Assembly: GCA_009192285.1 (NCBI GenBank)
Contig: WBVU01000009.1
Location: 434,001 to 498,000, forward strand
Source: Morchella semilibera
Taxonomy: Eukaryota; Ascomycota; Pezizomycetes; Pezizales; Morchellaceae
DNA length: 64,000 nt
Reading direction: 5' to 3'
Shown: piece by piece, positions 11,201-23,600 of the stretch
How the letters are laid out: each line of letters starts with the position of its first letter
Position numbering within the stretch: the stretch's first letter is position 1
Program-made: the position numbers and the translations under genes
Notes under the pieces: model-generated
The model's input: the letters and a program-made list of their open reading frames with translations, nothing else
The model's database searches: none
What the model was told of the DNA's origin: nothing

Positions 11201-13163
11201 CTCGGCAGGTTTGACGTTACTGTGTAACCAGCAGCACCGTGCATAATCAGTCACACAGATAAGTAACAAAGATGGCGTTGATCGCCTTGATTGGTACCTA
11301 CATGTAGGTACCCTGCAGACAGAGTACTAGGTACCTGCTCTATGGGGCAGCCGTACGTATCCCTAGCTTGCCGAGACAGCAGCCAATACCTACATACATG
11401 TAGCTTCAGAAATTGCACCTTGAATAAAAAAATAGAATCATGATGTGCTTTAAGTACCTTAAGGGACTAGCTATCACTTTAAAGTCCAATCGCAATGGTA
11501 ACTAGAAGCCTACGAAAATGGAATGTAAAGTCATGAGACTATAGCTACGAGTGGTATCACCTAATCGGCACTCGGATCCATTCCTTTACGTTTTGCATCA
11601 TAACCCTGAGCTGTCGCTACCAGGGCTGCGCTGGGATACAGGCTATAAAAGTGGAGCAACAACTAAAGCTTGTCTGTGGCACAGACCAACGAATCCAATC
11701 CTCCCCCTCGCCGGACTAAGGCGATATAGGGTAGTACGTGTCGGTTGTGTGGATAATCAGAGCAATCCCAGAAAATTAAAACACTATGGTTAGTATGGTA
11801 TAGAATTCTTTTCCTAACCGCGTGTAAAGCCAATACGACAATTGTACCTACATTGATTGGCGATTGGCGATCTAGCTCCAGGGTTCCAGGGTTTCTAGGC
11901 GTAGGAATGTGGTTTGTAGGCACTGCCTTGCATGGGGGGTTGCGCGCCCACTTGTGACTCCTATACCTCAAATAGCTCAAATAATTAAACCATAAAGGTA
12001 TTGCTCCACTTTTGGCCATCGAAGATATAGAGAGGATTCCATTAGGTCACCAATTCCAATCTAGTAAATGTATGACTCACAGCCTCAAGTTCACAATGGA
12101 AGGTTTCCTAGCTGGTACATGGCCATGGTACCTTAGTTAAACAACGACCCCCCACCCCGGGGTGCATGGTACACTGTACAACCCCGGGTTCCTAATGTAT
12201 ATATATATATATGGATAGATAAATTTCTTAAGCAGCGACTAGGTCCGCCCACAAGCTGGGACGTGTAGGTCGTTCTGGAGAAAGTCTGGGATATTATTTG
12301 ATATCGGGCGTCTTCTATTGTGACCGTGGAGTATTATCTCTGAATTGCAAATAAGTTGGATATTATACGGATTTACAATATCAACCCCAACCCTAGATCT
12401 CTCACATTTTGTTGGTTCTGTTCAAAGGTTTCGTCGAAGCTTACTTCAGCTTTCTAGTAGGTATGGTGTGGTAAGCGTGTCAGAAGTGATTTTACCACCA
12501 GTGGTGAAAATCTTACCAGAATTTATACCTTACCTTAAAATGGATAAAAGCACAGACCTTTTGGCCAAAAGGGGCTATATAATGCCAGTATATATGAACA
12601 TTGTCCACCGGTGGGGAATTTCATCACCAGTGGTAATTCATTTTACCACCGGTGGCAGCTGTTTTACCACCAGTGTGAAACTCTTGGTATTAATGATAAT
12701 GCAGATAAAGAACTGAAACTCAGCATTCTGGAACAAGGGGAATAAGGACGGAAATTCAGTACTTATACCACCGGTATATGGTAAATAATTCACCACCGTT
12801 GGTAAAATTACTTTTGACACATTTACCGCTTGATAGCCAAAGCTATCCATTACCTCTTGAGATTTACTACCAATTTTTTACGAATTGAATTTCACTTAAA
12901 AACAAAAGTATTTGAATGTTTCCATATTGAGTTTTCGTTTCTCGAAGGCTTATAACATGCGCCACTTCCAGACTCACGCTAGTATGTCTCGTGCCCAGCC
13001 AAGCCCCTTGGTGCCAAGCCCTGAGCGCACACCCAATCAGAAGAAGGTTGGGCATGAGACAGGTATGACTCCTAGGCATTAACAAAACTCCTCTGGTAGA
13101 CTTGAGGATAACCTTTTAACAATTATTCTCAAAAACAGTTACTTGTCATAGATCAACCATAAA
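8239..13163. other. Gene desert (about 4.9 kb)
   Basis: No gene can be supported. It contains TACATGTA palindromes at about 9834, 10917, 11299 and 11396, a short (TA)n at about 12199-12211, and the CACCGGTG-like palindrome cluster at 12489-12809. The ORF at 12345-12716 crosses that cluster and is judged spurious. Confidence 0.55.
12489..12809. repeat. Cluster of about seven near-palindromes around CCACCGGTGG / CCACCAGTGG
   Basis: Near-palindromic sites occur at 12489-12511 (TTTTACCACCAGTGGTGAAA), 12605-12614 (CCACCGGTGG), 12618-12637 (TCATCACCAGTGGTAAT), 12641-12655 (TTTTACCACCGGTGGC), 12661-12681 (TTTTACCACCAGTGTGAAA), 12766-12776 (TACCACCGGTA) and 12789-12809 (TTCACCACCGTTGGTAAAA). They share a TTTTACCACC-RG-TGGTGAAA layout and lie in AT-rich spacers. 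They could be remnants of a palindromic repeat or a cluster of binding sites for a dimeric protein. The nearest gene starts at 13164. Confidence 0.7.
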
Positions 13164-14276
13164 ATGGGCGGCAGCGCATTCAATACACCTAAATATGGGT
13201 ATCTTCCAACCCCACGCATACCGGATCATGTTTATCAGAGGCTTCTCCTACAGTTTAAACAAATCCTATCACGTTTCTACAGGAATGTCTCCTCTACATT
13301 ACCTGCGCCCGAGAAAACTGACCACGGAGACATTGATATCCTGGTTGAGGAACCACTTTCGCAAGCTCCGGTATCTGCTGCAGAGCTGAAGGACGCCTTA
13401 AATGCAACCGCGTTCATTGAGGCGTCCCCAACGTCGAACTTCGCTATTTGGGATGATGAATTAGAAGCCTACGTTCAGCTAGACATACATGTCTGCATGC
13501 GCGGTGGCTTGGAGTGGGAGTGCTTCCATCACGCCTATGGCGACCTCTGGAACATCCTTGGCGTTATGGGCAAGCCCTTTGGAGTCTCAGTCAACGATAC
13601 TGGCCTCCGTATCTCGGCGCAAGGTGTCGAAGCGCGTAACCACAAGGCTGGAATGTTATTCCTTACAGCATGTCCTAAGGAGGCAATCGAGTTTTTCGGA
13701 TGCGATTGGGAAAAGTATGAGAAGGGCTTTAGGACGGTGGATGAGCTCTTCAGCTTCTGCGCGGAGTCAAGGTTTCTGCACCATCCGGAGACGAACTGGA
13801 AGCTTATTGGCCGGAGGGATAAGGGGAGGCTGAAAGACAAGAGGCCATTATGTCGGAGATGGACCACGGAGTATTTGCCCTTCTGTAAGCCCGGAAATGG
13901 GGCGGGTACGGTTATCACAAGAGAATTACTACTGGAAGATGCGCTCACGAAGTTTGATAAATGGGGTGAATATAACAAACTCATTGACAAGTGGGATAAA
14001 GAGGAGTTTGATAAGGAGATGTGGAGACGGGTCGCGGCATCTTTACCGATAAAGGATACGGAATTGACACTAGTACTAAGGCCCTTAAAGGCTAGATTAG
14101 AGAGAGAAGATAAGGAGTTAAATGTTCAAGGTTTAAATAGAGACACAAAGCTACAGAGGGAAACCAGATGGATTGCTATTGCGTTGGGTGAGTGGGAGGT
14201 TTTGTTGAAAGATGGGGTAGCTAAAAGTATAAAATGTCGAGAAGAAGGGGTCAAAAGACGCGAAGGGGAAAAATAG
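13164..14276 (+). CDS. Nucleotidyltransferase-fold protein, fungal hypothetical family (intronless)
   Basis: A single exon of 370 codons ends with TAG at 14274-14276. The N-terminus (residues 1-50) has a PRIPDHVYQRLL helix. Next comes HGDIDILVEEPL (about 54-65) and, 45 residues on, YVQLDIHV (about 103-110). A G-D-x-D strand followed by a second hydrophobic-D-hydrophobic strand is the metal-binding signature of the pol-beta-like nucleotidyltransferase superfamily: D56, D58 and D107 would be the acidic triad. The rest is mostly helical and Lys/Arg-rich, ending in a basic tail (VKRREGEK). Substrate and role are unknown to me. It lies alone between deserts and is the only confidently called gene here lacking introns besides the NOL8-like gene. 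Confidence 0.8.
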   Translation: MGGSAFNTPKYGYLPTPRIPDHVYQRLLLQFKQILSRFYRNVSSTLPAPEKTDHGDIDILVEEPLSQAPVSAAELKDALNATAFIEASPTSNFAIWDDELEAYVQLDIHVCMRGGLEWECFHHAYGDLWNILGVMGKPFGVSVNDTGLRISAQGVEARNHKAGMLFLTACPKEAIEFFGCDWEKYEKGFRTVDELFSFCAESRFLHHPETNWKLIGRRDKGRLKDKRPLCRRWTTEYLPFCKPGNGAGTVITRELLLEDALTKFDKWGEYNKLIDKWDKEEFDKEMWRRVAASLPIKDTELTLVLRPLKARLEREDKELNVQGLNRDTKLQRETRWIAIALGEWEVLLKDGVAKSIKCREEGVKRREGEK

Positions 14277-15489
14277 CTGTCCCTGCTACTTGTATAAGCA
14301 TATATATACTGTCTGCTAATTATGACTCGTTGACTAAGACTGTCAGGACTGTCAATGATATCTTGGCATGAATCTCGAGTGCCAAGAACTATTCCAAGCC
14401 AAGTCCAGCGCCTTCACTGATTATCACTCGGTAGGCCGTTAGGCGTGAGACGAACCTTTACCTATTTATTTATTTATTTATTACTTCATACGAACCTTTA
14501 CCTAGAATTGACGTGTTTTTGGCAAACATGTCAAGGTGCATACTGTATGCAGAGCATATGCCCTTTTAATTAATATAAAGAGCCCCATGGTGTCCTATTC
14601 CACAACCAGCAGGTAGTATAGCATCCTTGTAGACTTGACCACAACCCTGTCGCCATCATGACTATCCTCCACCCTTCCACCTCGCCCACGCAGTATTGCC
14701 CAAAATTCAAGAGGCACAATCGAGATTTATCCATAAAAAGAACAGACGAACAGGGCGATATAGTGAAGCAAACGTGTTCGTGCCTTGTAAGTCCTCTTAC
14801 TAACGGTCTAATCAAGATGTCAGCATCCATCCAGTCACTGGTCACATGAAAAACCTAGAACAGTACCGGAAGGTGACTAGATCTTGCACCATACCCCCTC
14901 CCACAAACTACACGTACTACATGTGGTTATTGTAACACTTGATTTCAGGCGAGAAATAGCGCATCTCGGATAAATTTTTCTTTTATTATTTTTTCGCACT
15001 TTCCCTTACTTTTTTTTCCCCCTCGCCTTGCTATTTCTTGAATATAGCACTGTTCATAGATCGGAGATGGTGCTGTAATTGACTCCTTTGACTATGGGCG
15101 CTTGTGGGGATGTTGCACTTAGTCGCCCGCCGCGCCGCCCGAGGGGCCTAGAGTACACCTACTTTGCCATTAAAGTGTAGTATATTGGCTTTACCATGTA
15201 GGTACCTGCGCTTTCGTAAACACATGACAAATGCCACTCCACACAGCCTCAATATAATGGAATGGATGATAAAGAAGTTAGGAAGCCTAATTAATGCACG
15301 TAGGCCTGTAATTAAGCAATTGTGCTTCTACTCATGGAAACAGATTCATGAACCGTACATATCCTTTTCGCCCCTGCCATACCCTAGAATTATTATACAG
15401 GAAAACATAATCGATCGCCCCAAAAGAAGCCTAAATAGTAAAGAAACACATTCAAATTGAAAATTGAAAAAGAGATCAAAGGATTCATG
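14277..15489. other. Intergenic
   Basis: No gene is supported. There is an (ATTT)n microsatellite at 14463-14482, flanked by the direct repeat ACGAACCTTTACCTA. The shared 3' region between a plus and a minus gene also holds T-rich tracts near 14980-15020. Confidence 0.5.
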
Positions 15490-18352
15490 TCAATCATCGT
15501 GTAGATTGGCCCCCGGATCATCCAGCAGCCGTTGCAACACGCGCGGGTCCATATCTCGTTCCAGTCGTACCTCTTCACTCCTAACCCTCGAAGTAGCCTC
15601 AGCACTCATATCCATATCCCGCGAATCCCTTATCACAAAGTAAGGTTAGCGATCAATAGCATCCCCCTGGGCAACACCCGGTGAACGTATGTAGTTGTGA
15701 GATATGGACATCATTGTAAGAAAAATGGGGGAAAAACCATGGCTTCCTTACTCCGGTCGAGGCTCCTCCCGAGAATTTGTGGGTCCTAATTCGGGCACAC
15801 TCGGTACTACCGGCTCGGCGATCGTCACTCTTTTTGCCGCTGCCGCCGCTGGGGTCAGGGGAGAAGAATGAAGCTCTTGTGGTTTGCTACTATCTGTTGC
15901 GCGTTTTAGTTTATCATGCTAACTAGGTATAGTGAGAAAACTGATTTTTTGTTTGATATACTCACCAGGCATCTCGAAAACCTGTCTCCCTTGAGCCTCT
16001 ACTACCACTGTATCCATCGGATTCTGCGAGATTTCTGTCATAGGACTAATCGTGCCCGAATGTAAATCATATGGGTTCGTCATTTCGGTACTCGGCGTCT
16101 GGTCGACCTCTGGAAAATCGCGTTTCTCATCCCCATAAACGCCCAACAACCAACTCCACGTCTGCCTATTCTTCCTGACTGTGCTCGCCGCCGAATCCGT
16201 CATTGCGCTTCTCTTCTTCTGCTTCTTTCGCCGTAACCAGAACAAAACTCCGCAGAGAATTGTAATTAATCCCAGGAGTCCAAGAATGGCACCGAGGAGC
16301 GGCGGCACGTAAGAGGGGAGACTACTGCCTCCATCACTAGATATTGGGGTAGTGGTAAAGATACCACTGGTACTGGTGCTGTCGGGTGCAGGTGAGTAGG
16401 GCCAGTATGTTGGAATTGTTTTAGTATACGGAACATTGAACAGGGCTTTGATATCGTCGTTGTCCCAGGTTGCGGCTTCAAGCGTCCCACCCCCATCCTC
16501 ACTAAGGATCATCAGTAAGTTGCAATACCCTTAGTCTGATAAGAAAAACCCAAACTTACTTCCCACCAATCACTCTTGAAACCGCCGTTGGAACTTTATA
16601 ACTATCATAAACCGTTGGATCATACTTGTCTTCCCACTGTAAGGTATTCAGATTGAATAGCCTAATCAAACCTCCCCTTAAGCAATCTGCAGAATTGGCC
16701 TGTGGTCGTCCACCAATAACCATCATCTGATTATCAGCTACCTTGTGGCATTTGTGGCCTTTTCGGCGGTGTATCTGGTCGGTACCATTGTAGACCAGGG
16801 TCCATGTGAAAGAAGGTAGTGATAGTACGTAAACGTCGGCAGAGAGAGGCTTCATGTTGGGGGGATAATCGGAAAGATCTTCGTGTCCGCCATAGGCGTA
16901 AATCTAGGATAATTAGGAGTAATCCTTTAAGAGGGGGGGGGGGGAATGAGAATTGATATTTCTTACCTGGTGAGTGGTTTTATCTTTTGATGTAGCTACA
17001 ACAGTACAAAACTGTGCTTTTGGTGCGAGGGTTTCACCAAATGTCTGTTGTGTGTACCTGGAAAGATATTACAAGAATAAGTAACATGTCTTAATCCGCA
17101 CATACACATTGTAGTTCAATGGCCAGTACAAACCGACACGGGAAAGGGGGAGCCATACCATTTGTCATTGGCTATATCGTACAAATGAACTTGATTTATG
17201 AACTCATTTCCCATTGTCTGCGCCTCCACTGAGATATTGGGCTGATATGGGTAAAGCGCCCGATTGATTGAGCCTCCGATAGCAACCAGCGTCCCCTCCG
17301 CTCCGACCGGTATCCATACTAACTCGGAGTTTATTCGTGAGTGGATGCTCGAGGGAAGAGTTGTGTTATACCACACTTCACTACCCATCGTGCTCATATC
17401 AACTGATATGAGCTGGGTGCTATTCCCATATGGTAGATCAGGGCTAGAGCTAGATAATGACACCGGGTCGTAGAATTGACCCCAATCCTTTCCCTATATT
17501 TCAAAGACCGTTTTAGAAAGCGAGCACTGTTCGAAAGATATAGCTTTAAGGGCCTTTGAACTTACAGTAGCCCCACTAAAAACGTAAGCCTTATTCTCAC
17601 TCGGCACATTCACGCTTCCCGCGCTCGCAATGTATCGCGTTATGTTTTCCAGAGCTAACAGCTGGAATTGCCCAGGATCATTCAATGGCGTCGCCCCGTT
17701 CTGCACCATATTGCGAGCTAAGCTCCACTTTTGGTCGATACTAGGAGTGGCATCTCTTTGTCGAAGATAACCACCATATATTATAAACTCATAGTCATTG
17801 GCGAGCATAAATCCGTCGTGAAAATCAGTACCCATATTTCCTGGAGCCTTGGTAATGTTTTGGATAATATCAAATTGGTAGTCATCCATGGAAAAGGCAT
17901 ATGTGAGGTTTATATAGTATAAACGGCGAAATCCAGCTATGGGGGGGGGGGGAACTTAAGTCAGTCTATTTTAGAGTAAGAGATATGAAGAAGGACAGAC
18001 CTAAGTTTGGCAGACTGGTTTCGCCATCTGTTGTTGTCGTTACAGACATATAGCCTCCATCAATGTAAATAGTGTCTCTAAAGATCGCACCTAGTAGAGG
18101 AATGATCAAACAATTAATATTTTATATTACCATAGTCTATAATCCACCGCATATTATTTCAACTTATAAAAGTAAGAATAGAACTTACTCTGCGGCCTAT
18201 CCCAGAAGCAAATATTCTGCGTCGTGTTCGATTCTTCTCGCACGGGCTAAGGTTTTAGTGCCAATATTGGGATAGCCATTCGACAACCCCAGGAAGAGAA
18301 ACGACAGATGAAGTATTGCTTGCGGCGTCCACGGAGGTAAGAGGAGCCACAT
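15490..18352 (-). CDS. Kelch / galactose-oxidase-type beta-propeller membrane protein
   Basis: Exons on the minus strand: exon 1 from 18352 (end unresolved), then 18246-18189, 18090-18001, 17936-17566, 17493-17159, 17057-16967, 16903-16560, 16501-15966, 15893-15752 and 15628-15490. Exons 2-10 join in phase with GT-AG introns. Kelch-like strands include DTIYIDGG, EFIIYGGY, TLVAIGGS, IYAYGGHED and QMMVIGGR. After the propeller a Ser/Thr/Pro stalk leads to one transmembrane helix (SYVPPLLGAILGLLGLITIL), a Lys/Arg stop-transfer and a cytoplasmic tail of about 150 residues. Exon 1 encodes a plausible signal peptide (MWLLLPPW...LSFLFLGL), so the propeller should face outside. No standard GT donor in exon 1 joins exon 2 in phase: the first exon may be wrong or carry an indel. 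Such proteins are common in filamentous fungi, with unknown ligand. Two introns contain pure poly-C tracts. Confidence 0.8.
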
Positions 18353-20657
18353 CTTGAATCAGAAGCACTCTCGAGAGTCTTTGCTCTTGAGTGACAGGCA
18401 GTGTGTGGCCGTTAGGTGTCTTTTAGGAACAGAGAGGACTAAGAAGTCGTTTCCGGGAGGAGGCGATAGGGTGGTGGACTAGGAGGAAAGACACTAACGG
18501 CATGAGCCAGCGAGAAATAAGGTGGCCCAGGCTTTCAGTAGCGAAACTATTCCTTTCTCTTGTAAAATACCATAAGAGAGGTAGGTTATGCGCTCTGGAT
18601 AGCTGTCTTACTACTATATGCACTGTTGGGTATTAGCATGCTGGTGTGGGTGAGATGCCCTACTCTATGATCTAGGTCCCCACTAAGTTGATTCTTGGAC
18701 CTGTGTGAGTGCGTTCCAGTGTGGGTGGGCTTTGCAGCAGCTCGTTGTATTACTGGTGCGGGGGTAGCGGCTGAAAGCAATCTATAAAGTAGAGTCCAAA
18801 TAAATAAGCCTCGCTCTTAGCTTTCATCAGCGCATCGGATGTTCTTTGGCTAAAATAGCTTAGCATTTTATTTTACACTTAGTTGAGGTGTTAAACCTTT
18901 CCTGGTGATTTTTGATGGAGAACAAAATATGACCGTGAGAGGTATACTTTGCTACTGATAGAGCCGGAGGTAAGGTATACTGCTGCCTCGAAGACGACTA
19001 ATTTTCAACTTCTAGTTCCATTCGGGAAACCGCAGCCCCCGTGAACTTTAGATACATGTATGCAGGATTCGATCACGATCCAACAATTCATTTTTGGCGG
19101 GGTCCCTGGTTTGTGTAGCATCAAGTGTATGTATCTCTGATATATACCGGCTTCACCCCCCCCCCCCCCTGCAACGCGATATCCCCGTCTGTGTGTAAGC
19201 GACTAAGCTATGGACTTGCTCACAAGTGGGGTGGGGTCTATCATGCAGGTAGGATTTATATTTGGACTTTATGAGTGGTCTAGGGAAGACATCTAGGCGA
19301 GTGAGGAAAACATACTCCCCAAGTTGATGTTTCGGGGTGGCGCCGCCGTGGCGCTATCAAGCGATTTTGATTGGAAGAGTTTCGGAGGACTTGTGTTGTG
19401 CATAACTATTTGGTTGACCAGTATTTGTTTTTTCTATATGGCTATGTAACTACAAACTACACACAGTTGACTAATTGTCCATATGTAGCGATGAGCGAGA
19501 TCAAGACTCCGTGAGGCTCTTCTGGACGTAAGGTTGGCGGCCATTTACTATGCCATGTACGTGTGTAGGTAGGTGCGTGTAGAACGGGGTGTGCGTGGGC
19601 ACTGGTGCAGGTCAAAATGCAGACCCATACTTTATCTAGACGTTTCTCCAAATATGATAGGTTTGAAGGGACCTTTTCCCGTACCTGCCTACCATAGTCA
19701 TAGCTTGGTTCCGATGATCAGTTACTCCGTCTTGTCTATCTACGAAATCTCCCCACCTATACAAACATCCGTCGTAACCCAAGGAGCATTATTCAATGTC
19801 ACGATCGATTGTACAGGCTGGTTGGGTTGATAGGTTTGTAGCTAGTGGAAAGAGTAACAATTGCATACGGGGAAGGGTTTATCGAGGCTCTAGGGTAGGG
19901 AGGGGTTTGTGGTAGACTTTACTGATTGTAAAAAAGGCCCCACAATTGCGTAGAGTACATTCACCGGGGTCGCAATCCTTGATAGGAAGGCTTAGCGGTT
20001 GGTTTCTGCTCCGCGAGACCGCCGAGTTAGGTATCGTTTTCGATACCGCCGATTTGGATAATACTCTACTAGGAGTGGAGTATGGTAGAGCATATAGGCA
20101 GGTGGGGCAAGGGAAAATAAAGTACCTACGTAGTCAGAAGTGGGTGCTTGCTGCGGTCACAGCCAGCAGGGATTTCCCGGGATGTAATCTGATCTTTTTT
20201 CTCTTGGTGAACCTACCGATTTCCGCACCCCCAGCTACATATCTTTGTAAGTGGTACCTACATACATATACATGTACCTCTTTTATGTGTGCCATTTTGG
20301 GAATATACTCGATCGTACTATTATGTGCCTTATGCACAGGCTCCCAAGAAGTTAGAACAGGGCAGATACCGTATTCTGCGGTGGTACGGTACCTAGCACA
20401 GTCACACATGTGAAGTAATAAAGTAATAAGGCCGAGTCCGCCCTGGAGACAAAACTTTCTATCAGGCTGCTCGAGTACTAGTACAAGGTCATTTCACTAT
20501 TCCCCTCGTTTTTCTTCTCCCTCTCAAGTGTTGCAAGGACCTCATTCGCTCCGTCCCTGCCTACTAAGAACTACGGAAGACAACATTCGTTCAATTAGGG
20601 CTAAAGGGTTAAAATACACTCGTTCGTCCTTAGGTGTCTTCTCCTTGGGCCATAGAG
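18353..20657. other. Intergenic between divergent kelch and adhesin genes
   Basis: This is the shared upstream region of the kelch gene (minus) and the adhesin gene (plus). It contains a poly-C run at about 19157-19169 and TACATGTA palindromes at about 19050 and 20268. A 155-codon ORF (19946-20413) has no motif, no splice partners and a palindrome-rich sequence, so I do not call it. Confidence 0.5.
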
Positions 20658-23600
20658 ATGGTTTGGGGAAGGATTGGATCTAGGTTGGTGGCAGCAGCGG
20701 CCCTCGCCTTACTCTATGGTGGGCAACATCAAGTTGCTGCTACAGCTTACTGCAACAATACTGTCACTGAGGTTATCACATCAAAATGGACATACATGCA
20801 GTTGTCCACGGTCTATCAAGCTGGGAAAGAACGTACTTACACTACTACTGAGACCTGCTATGTTACAATAACTGAGCGTCCTCGCCCGGTAACTGTCACG
20901 CAGACACTAGTTATCAATTCAACGCATACAGAGACCTTGCCAATCACTATTGTTGAAACGGCCACCACAACTGATTTGAAAACGACTACGGATCTAGAGA
21001 CAACGGTCAAGACAGATACTAGTACTGAGACTACGGTAACAACGGATTGGCAGACACAAACATACACTTCGTATATTACAGAAACAACTTCATTACCTGG
21101 TACTACCGTAACTGCAAATGGGACAACAGTCACAATGCCTCCTGTAACGGTTGTCAACACCTTTACAACAATATTTACCACAACTGAAAAGCTCACCGAC
21201 ACCGAAACCGCAACTGCGACTACAACGGCTACCGCCACTTCAGTAACCACAACCACTTCCGTCTCAACTACGACCTCTGTCTCCACAGCCACAAGAGATG
21301 TGACCCGAACCTCCACTATTACAGATTGGAAAACAACTGTAACACCAATATTCATCACAAAGACCACAATCAAATATGTTCCTACAACTCTGCTTTTGAC
21401 AACCACAAAGTCAAAGACAGTAGTTTCAAGTGAGTATATTACGACAAGCGTCTTAGTAACAGTATTAACAACTATCACATCCCAAACGACACTCACCACC
21501 AAGGAGACTTACCTCAGTACTATTACGGAGAAGACGACTGAGAGGATCACTGAGAAGTTCACCGACACAACTACCGCAACAGAGACTAGCACCACGACTG
21601 CAACAAGTGTCATAACCTCAGTTACCACATCCGAAACAACATATTATTCTCCTACGACCGTTTATCAGACCACAGTAGAAACGTTACCTGGAACAACTGT
21701 TACTACAAGTTACCCTGTGACAACGAGCATTCTAGTGACTGATACGGAGACGTTCACGACTATTCGGACAGCTTACCAAGATGTTTACGTCACGATTGAT
21801 AGACCCGTTACTACGACTGAGAGGTATACTAGCACAACGACTGCTACAAGTCTAGTGACTTCAGTTTTTACTAGTGAAGTGACTTATCTCGTCCCGACAA
21901 CTATATATTCTACATTCACGACGTCAACACAACTTCCAGGGACAACCGTCGTTCTCACCACCAGCTACCCAGTAACTACAAGTGTTTTTGTGACTGATTT
22001 TGAGACCTATACCACGGTCCAGACGGTCTTCCAAGATGTTCTTATTACAATTGACCGGCCTGTCACTACAACCGAAAGGATCACAACAACCACACCTGTC
22101 ACAGTGACGGAGACTGAGAGAATCACAACTACTACTCCGTTGACGGTCACTGAAAGTTACACTAGCTTCGCAACTGTGACAACTGTGGCGACCTCAATTG
22201 TCACTTCCGAGACAACATACTGGTCTTCTACAACCCTTTTCTCAACAGCGACGACCACACTCCCAGGGACAACTATCACATCTAGCTATCCCGTCACTAC
22301 TAGTGTTCTTGTCACAAGAACCGACACAACCACAAGGACCGACACGCTTACTCGAACCGACACGCTCACAGCAACAGAGACCTTGACCCGAGATGTTCTG
22401 GTGACAATTGATCGTCCTGTCACTACAACCGAAAGGATCACAACAACCACACCTCTCACATTGACGGAGACTGAGAGAATCACAACTACTACTCCGTTGA
22501 CGGTCACTGAAAGCTACACTAGCTTCGCAACTGTGACAACTGTGGCGACCTCAGTTGTCACTTCCGAGACAACATACTGGTCTTCTACAACCCTTTTCTC
22601 AACAGCAACGACCACACTCCCAGGGACAACTATCACATCTAGCTATCCCGTCACTACTAGTGTTCTTGTCACAAGAACCGACACAACCACAAGAACCGAC
22701 ACGCTAACTCGGACCGACACGCTCACAGCAACTGAGACACTGACCCGAGATGTTCTGGTGACAATCGATCGTCCTGTCACTGTGGATCGCCCAGTGACCA
22801 TTACAAACCTTGTAGAGGTGGAGATTACTATTACTAGGCCGGTCACTATTGAAGTGCCAACAACGACAACAAATGTGGTTACTAGCGTTATCACAACGGT
22901 TGAGACTATGCCAGGAACAACCGTTACTAGGAGTTTCACAACTACTGACACTCTAGTGGTGACAACGACGAGTGTTCAGAGTTATACCACAACTTATTTG
23001 AGCACACTTACAACCACCTCCTTACTGACAACAACTGCTACTGCCACCACTACTGCCACTGGTACAACTACGGCTACCGATACAACTACGGCTACTGATA
23101 CAACTACGGCTACTGATACAACTACGGCTACTGATACAACTACGGCTACTGATACAACTACGGCTACTGATACAACTACGGCTACAGCCACTACCACAGC
23201 CACTGATACAACTACGGCTACCGATACCACTACAGCTATAGCCACTACCACAGCCACTGATACAACGACAGCCGTGACTACGGCTACCACCTCGCTATTC
23301 TTTACTACTACTCTACCAGGAACTACAATAATCCAGACTCTTCCAGCAGAGACGGTGATAAGTACACTTCCAGGTGTCGTGACTACAATCACGGGCCTGG
23401 GTACCACGGTGACAAGCACCCTACCAGGAGTAGTGACAACCACAACACTTCCACCTATTGTGACAACATTTACGTCTCCACCAGTAACGACTACGATCCA
23501 ACTTCCCGGCCTTACACGCACGGTAACAGAATCCTGTACCCGCCGTGCAGCACCAACTGGTTCTACCATAGTTGTGCCGAACGACTATACCTTTGGATGT

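Noticed and set aside
12489-12809. Palindrome cluster read as a CRISPR array
   Set aside because: Spacing is irregular, repeats are imperfect palindromes and the genome is eukaryotic.
20030-20065. Small hairpin GGTATCGTTTTCGATACC as a terminator or regulatory stem
   Set aside because: A 7-bp stem in a eukaryotic intergenic region is within chance, and no nearby 3' end uses it.
19946-20413. 155-codon plus ORF as a gene
   Set aside because: No motif, no splice partners, contains a TACATGTA palindrome and lies in a promoter region.
20858-23569. Long minus-strand ORFs (20858-21502, 22994-23569 and others) opposite the adhesin
   Set aside because: They are Val-rich mirror images of ACN-rich codons; the plus frame has signal peptide, introns and GPI-type end. 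Shadows.
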